Shown in pieces: positions 1 to 6,425 of a stretch of DNA of 8,648 nucleotides; within the stretch, counting starts at the first letter, position 1; each line of letters starts with the position of its first letter. This stretch comes from Lachnospiraceae bacterium. Its GTDB lineage: Bacteria > Bacillota_A > Clostridia > Lachnospirales > Lachnospiraceae. Where the stretch lies: assembly GCA_017652545.1 (NCBI GenBank), contig JAGCAV010000284.1, positions 1 through 8,648 of the forward strand, given 5' to 3'. The translations under genes and the position numbers were made by a program. The notes under the pieces were generated by a model. The model ran no database searches. It was not told where the DNA came from and saw only the letters and a program-made list of their open reading frames with translations.

Positions 1-978
1 GGCGGCACTGAGTATGACGTAGTGCTGGATATTGTTGATAACGAGTCTTCCAACGACAAGGGCCCGTCCGCTGCTTCCAAGCTGGTAGGCGACGGCGTTT
101 CCGTGGTCCTTGGTTCCTATGGTTCCGGCGTTTCCATCGCAGCCTCTGATATCTTCAGAGAGGGCGGCGTACCGGCCATCGGCGTGACCTGCACCAACCC
201 GCAGGTAACACAGGGCAACACCCACTACTTCCGTATCTGCTTCCTTGATCCGTTCCAGGGTGAAGTTCTTGCGAACTTTGCAAACGAGACCTTCGGTGCG
301 AAGAAGGCATATGTGCTTGCAAAACTCGGCGATGACTATTCACAGGGCCTTGCCTACTACTTCACACAGGCTTTCGAAGGCCTGGGCGGCGAGACTGTGA
401 AGGCTGACTTCCCGGAAGGAAACAGCGACTTCACTTCCTACATCACAGATGCCAAGAACCAGGGCTGTGACGTATTCTTCACCCCGACCTCTACCGAAGC
501 TGCTGCGCTTACGATCGAGCAGGCTGCCGCGCAGGGTCTTGAGATCCCGCTTCTGGCCGGCGACACCTGGGATTCCAACGTTATCCTGAACGCCGCTGAA
601 GGCAAGAACGTGAATATCTATGTCACCACCTTCTATCAGGAGGGCGGCGATGAGGCATTCGACGCAGGCATGAAAGAATACATCAATTCCGATTCCACCA
701 ACCTGGCAAACAACGGCGGCGATGACACAGTTGCTGCTGTTACCGCAATGGGCTACGATGCTTACTTCACCGCTCTTGAAGCGCTGAAGGCAGCGGGCAC
801 CACCGATCCTGCAGCTGTCAACGAAGCACTCTGGAGCGTCACTTATGACGGCGTGACCGGACACATCGAGTTCGATCAGGAGAACGGCGATGCAGTCAGG
901 GATTCCGCATTCGTGAAGGTCGCCAACACAGAGACCGGCGCCTGGGATTTCGTCAGCGTACAGACCGTAGCAGACTGA
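1..978 (+). CDS. Branched-chain amino acid-type ABC transporter substrate-binding protein, 5'-truncated by window
   Basis: Extracellular (in Gram-positives usually lipid-anchored) binding protein that delivers ligand to the LivHMGF importer encoded just downstream. The reading frame is open from base 1 and gives 325 residues to the TGA at 976-978; the signal peptide, lipobox and first part of lobe 1 lie outside the window. The fold is that of the type I periplasmic-binding family (LivJ/LivK, Peripla_BP_6). Family-typical elements are an Asp-x2-Asn-Glu segment followed by a helix ending in KLVGDGVSVVLGSYGSG, then AASDIFREGGVPAIGV, TNPQVTQ, and a YSQGLA segment at the lobe junction. By analogy with LivJ, the Ser/Gly turn near GSYGSG and the Thr of the TNP motif would hold the ligand's alpha-carboxyl and amino groups. 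Leu/Ile/Val is the default guess, but amides, other amino acids or small metabolites are also known ligands, so livJ/livK cannot be asserted. The gene is followed by a 151-nt gap containing a strong hairpin. Confidence 0.93.
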   Translation, partial: GGTEYDVVLDIVDNESSNDKGPSAASKLVGDGVSVVLGSYGSGVSIAASDIFREGGVPAIGVTCTNPQVTQGNTHYFRICFLDPFQGEVLANFANETFGAKKAYVLAKLGDDYSQGLAYYFTQAFEGLGGETVKADFPEGNSDFTSYITDAKNQGCDVFFTPTSTEAAALTIEQAAAQGLEIPLLAGDTWDSNVILNAAEGKNVNIYVTTFYQEGGDEAFDAGMKEYINSDSTNLANNGGDDTVAAVTAMGYDAYFTALEALKAAGTTDPAAVNEALWSVTYDGVTGHIEFDQENGDAVRDSAFVKVANTETGAWDFVSVQTVAD

Positions 979-1067
979 TCTGCCACCGGCCTTCGTTTAG
1001 ACACAGCGCCTGAAAGACAGTTCTTTTACGCGCGGCATATGTTTAAACCGTAAACAGTCATCTTTTT

Positions 1068-1095
1068 GCGGGCTGCCTGAAACAGGGCAGCCCGC
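1068..1095 (+). promoter_or_regulatory. Intergenic GC-rich hairpin between binding-protein gene and livH
   Basis: GCGGGCTGCC at 1068-1077 pairs perfectly with GGCAGCCCGC at 1086-1095, leaving an 8-nt loop that can add a TG/CA pair. The run of five T lies just before the stem (1063-1067) rather than after it, and the downstream bases are GTTGCAATC, so it lacks the U-tract of an intrinsic terminator on the + strand. On the - strand the hairpin is followed by AAAAA, so it is not a terminator there either. The likely role is a 3' mRNA stabiliser or partial attenuator that keeps the binding protein more abundant than the membrane parts, as intergenic hairpins do in other ABC import operons. The structure is seen; the role is inferred. 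Confidence 0.6.
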
Positions 1096-1117
1096 GTTGC
1101 AATCTGGTTTAGCACTT

Positions 1118-1122
1118 GGGAG
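1118..1122 (+). promoter_or_regulatory. Ribosome binding site that sets the livH start
   Basis: GGGAG at 1118-1122 lies 7 nt before ATG 1130. The longer reading with TTG at 1097 would begin inside the end of the hairpin and has no purine-rich site before it, so ATG 1130 is preferred. Confidence 0.7.
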
Positions 1123-1129
1123 AAATTTT

Positions 1130-2014
1130 ATGGATTGGCTCAGCAGAAATCTGCCATATCTGATGGCAGGCATATCTGTAGGCGGTCAGTATGCGCTGAT
1201 CGCTATAGGATACACGATGGTCTACGGTATCCTTCGTCTGATCAACTTTGCCCACGGGGATATCTTTATGTGCGCCGGCCTGATCATGGTCTATGCCTCA
1301 ACGGTGATGCCGATGTATCTGGCCATACCGCTGGTACTGATTGTGACCGTCATCATCGGTTTCCTGGTTGAGCGGGTAGCCTACAAACCCCTTCGCAGCG
1401 CGCCCCGCATGTCTGTCATGATCTCTGCGATCGGCGTCTCTTATCTGCTGCAGAACCTGGCTCTGTATATCACGGGCGGTCTTGCGCAGCAGTATCCCAC
1501 CATTCCGTGGATCAGCGATGTCATCACCGTTTTCGGTGTGACGACAAAGCGTGTCACGGTGATCACACCCTTCCTGGTCATTCTTCTGGTGATCGCGCTG
1601 GTGCTTCTGATCCAGAAGACCAAGATCGGTATGGCCATGCGTGCGGCTTCCAAAGATTTTGAAACATCTCAGCTGATGGGCATTAAGATCAATTCCGTTA
1701 TCAGCACCACATTCATCATCGGCTCCTTCCTGGCGGCGGTGGGTTCCCTGCTGTACTTCTCGAACTATACAGGCGTGACGCCTACGGCAGGCGCCATGCC
1801 AGGTCTGAAGGCATTCGTGGCAGCGGTGTTCGGCGGAATCGGCTCCATTCCCGGAGCCGTGATCGGCGCGTTTATCATCGGTATCAGCGAAAACGTCATC
1901 AAGGGTCTTGGCTGGACCACGTTTTCCGATGCGTTTACCTTTGCGCTGCTCATCGTTGTTCTGATATTCAAGCCCACCGGCCTGTTCGGTGAGGCAGCCA
2001 CCGATAAGGTCTGA
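1130..2014 (+). CDS. livH: Branched-chain amino acid ABC transporter permease LivH
   Basis: Integral membrane subunit (294 residues) that pairs with LivM to form the translocation channel. It belongs to the BPD_transp_2 family. The LivH hallmark is clear at residues 27-44: GYTMVYGILRLINFAHGD. Hydrophobic stretches span most of the protein, about eight helices by eye. The cytoplasmic coupling loop for the ATPases is at about residues 165-185 (RAASKDFETSQLMGI), and the late conserved segment AAVFGGIGSIPGAVIGA follows. Length is normal for the family (about 290-310). The start at ATG 1130 is supported by GGGAG 7 nt upstream. The TGA at 2012-2014 is 16 nt from the livM ATG, so the two are co-transcribed. 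No oddity seen. Confidence 0.95.
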   Translation: MDWLSRNLPYLMAGISVGGQYALIAIGYTMVYGILRLINFAHGDIFMCAGLIMVYASTVMPMYLAIPLVLIVTVIIGFLVERVAYKPLRSAPRMSVMISAIGVSYLLQNLALYITGGLAQQYPTIPWISDVITVFGVTTKRVTVITPFLVILLVIALVLLIQKTKIGMAMRAASKDFETSQLMGIKINSVISTTFIIGSFLAAVGSLLYFSNYTGVTPTAGAMPGLKAFVAAVFGGIGSIPGAVIGAFIIGISENVIKGLGWTTFSDAFTFALLIVVLIFKPTGLFGEAATDKV

Positions 2015-2030
2015 GAAAGGAGGACATGTG

Positions 2031-3110
2031 ATGAGCAGAAAAACAGAAACTGTCATAAATGTCATCCTGATCGGCGCACTGCTGGGCCTTCTCTTCATTC
2101 TGGAACGGGTCCTGCCTTCCACGCACATGCTTTTTACCGTGCTGAAAAAAGGTGCGATCTACGCGCTGGTGGCCGTGTCCATGAACCTGCTGAACGGCTT
2201 TACCGGGCTGTTCTCTCTTGGACAGGCAGGCTTTATGCTGGTAGGTGCCTACACCTACGGCGTGCTGACAATTCCGGTCGCAGACCGGCCCAATGTCTAC
2301 ATGTACTTTGACGGCGGCCTGATCCAATTCGCGCTGCATCCGGTGCTTGCCATTATCCTGGCGGGCGTTTTCGCCGGCATCTTCGCCTACCTGATCGGTC
2401 TGCCGGTGCTGCGCTTAAAGAGCGACTACCTGGCAATCGCCACACTGGGCTTTGCGGAGATCACCCGTGCCATCTTCCAGTGGGACAAGCTTGGCCCCAT
2501 CACCAACGGGTCCAACCTGCTGCGCAGCTATCCGAGCTATAAGAGCCTTATCTTTTACTTTGCCGCATCGGGGATCTGTATTGCCCTGATCGTCATGCTG
2601 ATCAATTCCACCTACGGGCGGGCCTTCAAGGCGATCCGTGACGATGAGGTGGCGGCAGAGGCCATGGGGATCAACCTGGCTCACCATAAGCGGATCGCGT
2701 TTGTGGTCAGCTCCTTCTTTGCAGGGGTGTCCGGCGCGCTGCTTGCCATGTACCAGACCAGCGTGCAGGCTGCCATGTTCAAGTCAGCCATGACCTATGA
2801 GATCCTGCTGATCGTCGTCATCGGCGGAATCGGATCCATCACGGGCAGCTGCATCAGCGCTTTCCTGTTTATCATTCTTTCCGAATGGATTTTGCGTTTC
2901 CTGGATTCAGACACCTACATCGGAAGCTTTCATGTACCGCTTCTGCGTTCCGGCTTCCGTAAGGTCGTGTTCGCGGTCATCATCATGATCATCGTGCTTT
3001 TCTTCCGGAAAGGTATCATGGGAGAACGCGAGTTTTCCGTAAGGGGGATCTACGAACGTCTGACCGGAAAGAAAAAAGAAAAAGCGAAAGGAGGCAGCGC
3101 CAATGAGTGA
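2031..3110 (+). CDS. livM: Branched-chain amino acid ABC transporter permease LivM
   Basis: Second membrane subunit of the importer (359 residues, BPD_transp_2 family). The LivM signature is at residues 50-74: SMNLLNGFTGLFSLGQAGFM and following, versus INFAHGD in LivH. The coupling loop is at about 201-228 (AIRDDEVAAEAMGINLAHHK), followed by a hydrophobic run and the IGGIGSITGS segment. The N-terminus carries a hydrophobic helix at about 8-24 and the C-terminus ends in a Lys-rich cytoplasmic tail (KKKEKAK). AGGAGG at 2018-2023 sits 7 nt before ATG 2031; the frame is open further upstream and a GTG lies directly before this ATG (2028-2030), but the spacing favours the ATG. The end overlaps livG by 8 nt, suggesting translational coupling. 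Confidence 0.95.
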   Translation: MSRKTETVINVILIGALLGLLFILERVLPSTHMLFTVLKKGAIYALVAVSMNLLNGFTGLFSLGQAGFMLVGAYTYGVLTIPVADRPNVYMYFDGGLIQFALHPVLAIILAGVFAGIFAYLIGLPVLRLKSDYLAIATLGFAEITRAIFQWDKLGPITNGSNLLRSYPSYKSLIFYFAASGICIALIVMLINSTYGRAFKAIRDDEVAAEAMGINLAHHKRIAFVVSSFFAGVSGALLAMYQTSVQAAMFKSAMTYEILLIVVIGGIGSITGSCISAFLFIILSEWILRFLDSDTYIGSFHVPLLRSGFRKVVFAVIIMIIVLFFRKGIMGEREFSVRGIYERLTGKKKEKAKGGSANE

Positions 3111-3945
3111 TACGGTACTTAAGGTTGATCATGTAACCATGCAGTTCGGCGGCGTTGTCGCAGTGGATGACCTGAACCTGGAAGTGAACCGTCATGAGAT
3201 CGTTTCCCTGATCGGCCCCAACGGCGCAGGCAAGACCACGGCTTTCAATGTGATCACCGGCGTCTATCCGCCGACAAACGGCGCGGTGTTCTTTGAGGGG
3301 AAGGAGATCGTGGAGAACCATCCCCGCGGAAAGATGAAAAAACTGTACCAGGGCGGCCATGTGGACGGATACCTGAAAACGCTGGCGCCAACCCCTGACA
3401 GAATCACAAAGCTCGGCATTGCCCGTACGTTCCAGAACATCCGCCTGTTCAAGAGCCAGACCGTGTTCGAGAACATCCTGATCGCGGAACACATGCGCCG
3501 CACCAGCAACCTGTTTACCGCAACGCTCCATCTGAACGGGGCGGAAGAGAAGCAGATGCGCGAGGAAGCCGACCGGCTGCTGCACATTCTGGAGCTGGAT
3601 GACGTCAGGGACGAGATGGCGACATCCCTGCCTTACGGCAAACAAAGGCGTCTGGAGATTGCCAGAGCACTGGCTACCAAGCCGAGCCTGCTCCTGCTGG
3701 ATGAGCCGGCTGCGGGCATGAACCCTCAGGAGACCGATGAGCTGACTGCCTTCATCGGACGCATCCGGGATGACTTCAACCTGACCATTTTCATGATCGA
3801 GCATCATATGGACCTGGTCATGGAGATCTCGGACAGGATCTATGTACTTGATTTCGGCAGGCTGATCTCACACGGGACGCCGGACGTGGTCCAGAGCGAT
3901 CCCAAGGTCATCAGTGCGTATCTGGGGGTGCAGGAAGATGAGTAA
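3103..3945 (+). CDS. livG: Branched-chain amino acid ABC transporter ATP-binding protein LivG
   Basis: Cytoplasmic ATPase (280 residues) that works with LivF on the LivH/LivM channel. The ABC motifs are complete: Walker A GPNGAGKT at 38-45, Q-loop Gln111 in RTFQNIRLF, signature LPYGKQ at 176-181 (LivG proteins characteristically have xYGxQ instead of LSGGQ), Walker B LLLLDEP with Asp200 and catalytic Glu201, and switch His234 in IEHH. The C-terminal SDRIYVLDFGRLISHGTP followed by VISAYLG is family-typical. The protein is about 25 residues longer than E. coli LivG; the surplus sits mostly at residues 72-100, between the strand after Walker A and the Q-loop (basic ENHPRGKMKKLYQGGHVDGY). AAAGGAGG at 3087-3094 lies 8 nt before the ATG, inside the end of livM. 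Start and upstream stop overlap as ATGAGTGA. Confidence 0.95.
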   Translation: MSDTVLKVDHVTMQFGGVVAVDDLNLEVNRHEIVSLIGPNGAGKTTAFNVITGVYPPTNGAVFFEGKEIVENHPRGKMKKLYQGGHVDGYLKTLAPTPDRITKLGIARTFQNIRLFKSQTVFENILIAEHMRRTSNLFTATLHLNGAEEKQMREEADRLLHILELDDVRDEMATSLPYGKQRRLEIARALATKPSLLLLDEPAAGMNPQETDELTAFIGRIRDDFNLTIFMIEHHMDLVMEISDRIYVLDFGRLISHGTPDVVQSDPKVISAYLGVQEDE

Positions 3946-4654
3946 AATTCTGGAAATCAAAAACCTGAGCGTCGCCTACGGCGGTATCCAGGCTGTGCGC
4001 GATATCAGCTTTGAAGTCAATGAGGGCGAGGTCGTGACGCTGATCGGCGCGAACGGCGCAGGCAAGAGCTCCACCCTTCGCTCCATCGTGGGACTGGTCA
4101 GACCTGCCGGCGGCAGCATCCTGTTCCAGGGACAGGAACTGAGCGGCCTGGGAACGGAAACCATTGTCGGAAAAGGCATTACGCTGGTACCGGAAGGCCG
4201 GCGCGTCTTCGTGAACCTGACGGTCTATGAGAATCTGAAAATGGGCGCCTACATGCGCAGCGACAACATCGACAGGGATCTGGACTGGGTCTACGGTCTG
4301 TTCCCGAGACTGAAGGAGAGAAGCTGGCAGAGCGCAGGAACGCTTTCCGGCGGCGAGCAGCAGATGCTGGCCATTGCCAGGGCGCTCATGAGCCGCCCGA
4401 AGCTGATCATGATGGACGAGCCCTCTCTGGGCCTGGCCCCGATCATCGTACAGGGCGTGTTCGACATCATCAGTGAGATCAACCGCCAGGGCGTGACGAT
4501 CCTGCTGGTCGAGCAGAACGCGAACATGGCGCTCAAGGCTGCGGACCGCGCCTACGTCATGGAGACCGGGCGGATCACCATGACCGGTACCGGACAGGAA
4601 CTGGCTGAAAATGAGGAGATCCGGGCGGCATATCTCGGAAAAGCGAAAAAGTAA
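3938..4654 (+). CDS. livF: Branched-chain amino acid ABC transporter ATP-binding protein LivF
   Basis: Second ATPase of the importer (238 residues, the family's usual size). Motifs: Walker A GANGAGKS at 37-44, the LivF-type Q-loop region LVPEGRRVF with TVYENLKMGAY after it, a canonical signature LSGGE at 136-140, Walker B LIMMDEP with Asp160 and Glu161, then SLGLAP. The switch position reads VEQN (Gln193) instead of His; this is normal for LivF and suggests that LivG's site carries the switch His of the pair. The start at ATG 3938 overlaps the livG stop as ATGAGTAA. AGGAAG directly abuts the ATG, so the ribosome site is either GGGGG at 3924-3928 or coupling to livG translation. The end is followed 19 nt later by a large hairpin. 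Confidence 0.95.
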   Translation: MSKILEIKNLSVAYGGIQAVRDISFEVNEGEVVTLIGANGAGKSSTLRSIVGLVRPAGGSILFQGQELSGLGTETIVGKGITLVPEGRRVFVNLTVYENLKMGAYMRSDNIDRDLDWVYGLFPRLKERSWQSAGTLSGGEQQMLAIARALMSRPKLIMMDEPSLGLAPIIVQGVFDIISEINRQGVTILLVEQNANMALKAADRAYVMETGRITMTGTGQELAENEEIRAAYLGKAKK

Positions 4655-4673
4655 TCCTGACCGACAGGATGGA

Positions 4674-4706
4674 CAGGGGGGATCGTCGTTACGGCGATCC
4701 CCCCTG
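4674..4706 (+). terminator. Large hairpin after livF, probable operon end (no U-tract)
   Basis: CAGGGGGGATCG at 4674-4685 pairs perfectly with CGATCCCCCCTG at 4695-4706. The inner bases can extend the stem by a T-G wobble and two C-G pairs to a TTA loop, giving about 15 pairs. It lies 19 nt after the livF stop and before the next promoter, the expected place for a terminator. However, the bases after it are CTGCATGTCC, with no U-tract on either strand. It may end transcription with Rho or other help, or only protect the 3' end of the liv mRNA. Confidence 0.5.
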
Positions 4707-4735
4707 CTGCATGTCCGGCATCCGGGGCGGGGAAA

Positions 4736-4757
4736 AACAGTTCAGTCCTGAACAGTT
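4736..4757. promoter_or_regulatory. Dyad plus direct repeat, possible operator upstream of xpaC promoter
   Basis: GTTCAG-TC-CTGAAC forms a 14-bp perfect dyad at 4740-4753. It is overlaid by a direct repeat AACAGTT at 4736-4742 and 4751-4757, 15 nt apart. The element ends 4 nt before the candidate -35 hexamer at 4762, a normal position for an activator or an upstream repressor site. The symmetry is seen; binding by a regulator is inference and no regulator gene is in the window. Confidence 0.35.
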
Positions 4758-4761
4758 GTAC

Positions 4762-4790
4762 TTTACGAAAATCAAAGTGTCTGATAGTAT
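4762..4790 (+). promoter_or_regulatory. Candidate extended -10 promoter for the xpaC-telA operon
   Basis: TTTACG at 4762-4767 (4 of 6 to TTGACA), a 17-nt spacer and TAGTAT at 4785-4790 (4 of 6 to TATAAT). TG at 4782-4783, one base before the -10, makes it an extended -10. The surrounding bases are clearly AT-richer than the coding DNA. Transcription would start near 4797 and give a leader of about 80 nt. Alternative -10 registers (TATATA at 4788, TATAGA at 4790) exist. Confidence 0.45.
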
Positions 4791-4878
4791 ATAGAGTGGT
4801 TTTTTATCGGATATTTGCTTGTGACAGATGAAGAGAGAATGACTGTTTCGAATGTACTTGACTGAGGTGCAGATATAG

Positions 4879-6318
4879 ATGAACGAAAAAGACTGGTTTG
4901 AATGCGGAGAAAAGATCGGGGATCTTGTCCAGTCCGCAATTGACAGCAACAATTTTCAGCAGCTGAATAAGGCGATCACGGACGCGATCAACCAGACGGT
5001 TGATTCGGTGCAGGGCAGCCTGTACAGGGATTTCGGGAAGTCGTCCGGGAAAGAATACCGGTACAATCCGACGCACCGGGCCGGGGGAAACGCATATGAT
5101 GATGCCCGGGCCAGGGCAAATGTGGGTGATCTTTTTGAGACATTCACCGGAAAGCGCTCAATGGAAAATGAGAAAGCCGGCTCCGGAAAAGTAAGGCGGA
5201 CCGGCAAAGGCATTTTTTCCATGGTGGCCGGCTACGGGATGGCCATCATGGCAGGCCTGGCAGCTGTCGTCATGTTCTTTCTGAGGATCTTTACGGGCTT
5301 TGGCGGTTTTACGCTCTCGGCGGTTTTCTTTGCCGCCCTGGCGGCGGTCTTCGCGATCGTCGGGGCCAAGGGAGGCGGCTACCGGTCCAGGCTGCGGCAG
5401 CTGGAGCATTACCTTGACATCATGGGTGACCGCGATACGATCACCATCAAGGAGCTGGCTGCGGGCTCCGGGAAATCCGTTAAGGAAGTCAAAAAAGATC
5501 TTAAGGAGATGATCTCCGACGGGATGTTCGCGGGCGGCGCCTACCTGGATGACCAGGATACGACGCTGATGACCAGCCAGGAAGCGTACCGGCAGTATCA
5601 GGAGACCATGCGTGCCTATGAGGAGCGCAAGGCCGCCGCGGAAAAGGAAAAGGCGGCGCAGTCCAGATATACACAGGGAGAAGGCGGTTCCGATGGTGCA
5701 GCTCTTTCTGAGGAGACGGCCGGAATCCTGCGGGAGGGACGCGAGTTCATCAGCCACATTCATGCCTGCAATGATGCCATCCCCGGCGAGGAGATGACGG
5801 AAAAGCTTTCCAGGCTGGAGCAGGTGGTGACCCGGATCTTTGAGCAGGTGGAACGTGAGCCGGAAAGCGCGCCGGATCTGCACAGGATGATGAGCTATTA
5901 TCTTCCGATCACCAGAAAGCTGGTGGACGCCTATGTGGAACTCGGGGATGCGCAGATCGGCGGGGAGAATATCAATAAGACACGTCAGGAGATCGAGATG
6001 TCCCTTGACACCATCAACTCGGCTTTCGAGACCTTCCTGGACAGCTTTTACCAGGACAAGGCCTGGGATATCTCCTCGGACATTTCCGCCATGAAGACGA
6101 TGATGGCCAGGGACGGCCTGACGGGAAGCGGAGATTTCCAGCGGACCAGGGAAGTTGCCGCTGATCTTGGCCCGACGGGTGTCCAGACGCCTTCGGAGCA
6201 GACGGCCACAGTCCCGGCAGGGGGCGGCGCGGCGGCTGTCTCTGCGGGCGGCGGCGCGGCAGCGGTATCTGCAGGAGGCGGCGCAGCAGCGGCGGCGTAT
6301 ATGGAGGAGGAAAGCTGA
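4879..6318 (+). CDS. xpaC: XpaC-family membrane protein (5-bromo-4-chloroindolyl phosphate hydrolysis family), enlarged
   Basis: Probable membrane-bound partner of TelA; the biochemical role of the family is not established, and its name comes from an indicator-dye phenotype. The 479 residues show, in order: a soluble N-terminal part (1-105) with an amphipathic helix pair at about 8-48; two hydrophobic segments at about 112-137 and 143-163; a small winged-helix-like segment at about 172-225 (YLDIMGDRDTITIKELAAGS, then KSVKEVKKDLKEMISDGMF); a charged coiled coil at 232-262; the XpaC core at about 280-414 with the characteristic YYLPITRKLVDAYVEL (340-355) and DISSDISAMKTMMARDGL (397-414); and a tail with three AGGGAAAVS-type repeats at 447-473. 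It is roughly twice the length I recall for B. subtilis XpaC. GAGGTG at 4864-4869 precedes ATG 4879 by 9 nt. It pairs with telA 107 nt downstream, a conserved Firmicutes arrangement. Confidence 0.85.
   Translation: MNEKDWFECGEKIGDLVQSAIDSNNFQQLNKAITDAINQTVDSVQGSLYRDFGKSSGKEYRYNPTHRAGGNAYDDARARANVGDLFETFTGKRSMENEKAGSGKVRRTGKGIFSMVAGYGMAIMAGLAAVVMFFLRIFTGFGGFTLSAVFFAALAAVFAIVGAKGGGYRSRLRQLEHYLDIMGDRDTITIKELAAGSGKSVKEVKKDLKEMISDGMFAGGAYLDDQDTTLMTSQEAYRQYQETMRAYEERKAAAEKEKAAQSRYTQGEGGSDGAALSEETAGILREGREFISHIHACNDAIPGEEMTEKLSRLEQVVTRIFEQVEREPESAPDLHRMMSYYLPITRKLVDAYVELGDAQIGGENINKTRQEIEMSLDTINSAFETFLDSFYQDKAWDISSDISAMKTMMARDGLTGSGDFQRTREVAADLGPTGVQTPSEQTATVPAGGGAAAVSAGGGAAAVSAGGGAAAAAYMEEES
6217..6297 (+). 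repeat. Three tandem 27-nt units encoding AGGGAAAVS in XpaC tail
   Basis: Units at 6217-6243, 6244-6270 and 6271-6297 encode AGGGAAAVS, AGGGAAAVS and AGGGAAAAA. The units differ at many third codon positions (for example GCA/GCG/GCA, GGG/GGC/GGA, GTC/GTA), so the peptide is better conserved than the DNA. Confidence 0.9.
6247..6263 (+). repeat. 17-nt match to a block inside telA (copy 1)
   Basis: GGCGGCGGCGCGGCAGC here is identical to 6669-6685 in telA and is read in the same frame in both genes (Gly-Gly-Gly-Ala-Ala). It is GC-rich and low in complexity, so chance or convergent codon use is possible. Confidence 0.6.
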
Positions 6319-6328
6319 AGGCTTCAGG

Positions 6329-6356
6329 AGAGTGGAGAGTTAAGAGTTGAGAGTGG
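6329..6356 (+). repeat. Four tandem heptamers AGAGTKR between xpaC and telA
   Basis: AGAGTGG, AGAGTTA, AGAGTTG and AGAGTGG follow one another without gaps. On the other strand they read CCACTCT, CAACTCT, TAACTCT, CCACTCT, which resembles the short tandem heptamer repeats known from intergenic DNA of several bacterial groups. The block lies 10 nt after the xpaC stop and nearly 70 nt before the telA start. Nearby bases repeat loosely too (GCTTCAGGAGAG before, GCTTCGGGAGAG after). Confidence 0.85.
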
Positions 6357-6410
6357 AGCTTCGGGAGAGCTAAAAGTTTAAACAGGACAGATCCGACATT
6401 GAAATATAAA

Positions 6411-6417
6411 GGAAGGG
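6411..6417 (+). promoter_or_regulatory. Ribosome binding site that sets the telA start
   Basis: GGAAGGG lies 8 nt before ATG 6426. The longer in-frame TTG at 6399 would start upstream of this site with no good site of its own, so ATG 6426 is chosen. Confidence 0.7.
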
Positions 6418-6425
6418 AAAAGACC

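Noticed and set aside
340..864. 174-codon open frame on the - strand across the binding-protein gene
   Set aside because: Shadow frame of a well-supported gene, with no motif.
1041..1055. GTTTAAAC palindrome and GTTTA/TAAAC dyad in the gap before livH
   Set aside because: Short and AT-rich, with no promoter hexamers placed around it; probably chance.
1097..1129. TTG at 1097 as a longer livH start
   Set aside because: It overlaps the base of the hairpin and has no ribosome site; ATG 1130 has GGGAG at good spacing and matches the usual LivH N-terminus.
1298..2128. 276-codon open frame on the - strand across livH
   Set aside because: It is antisense to a certain permease; its product is rich in Arg, His, Asp and Gln with no family resemblance, as expected from the reverse frame of a GC-rich gene.
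3016..3807. 263-codon open frame on the - strand across livG
   Set aside because: It is antisense to a gene with every ABC motif intact; no recognisable domain.
4511..4519. Gln in place of the switch His in LivF
   Set aside because: LivF proteins normally read VEQN here, so this is not a defect.
4711..4794. 27-residue reading frame right after the livF hairpin
   Set aside because: No ribosome site precedes it and it runs through the promoter candidate of the next operon.
4828..4865. Tiny leader frames MKRE and MTVSNVLD before xpaC, joined by ATGA, with the second stop touching the xpaC ribosome site
   Set aside because: Tempting as leader peptides, but codons are unremarkable, there is no attenuator hairpin, and such short frames arise by chance.
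5158..5883. 241-codon open frame on the - strand across xpaC
   Set aside because: Mirror of a supported gene; Leu/Arg/His-rich product with no family resemblance.
6314..6327. CTGAA-GGC-TTCAG mini-hairpin at the xpaC stop
   Set aside because: Only five pairs and no T-run; too weak to call a terminator inside an operon.
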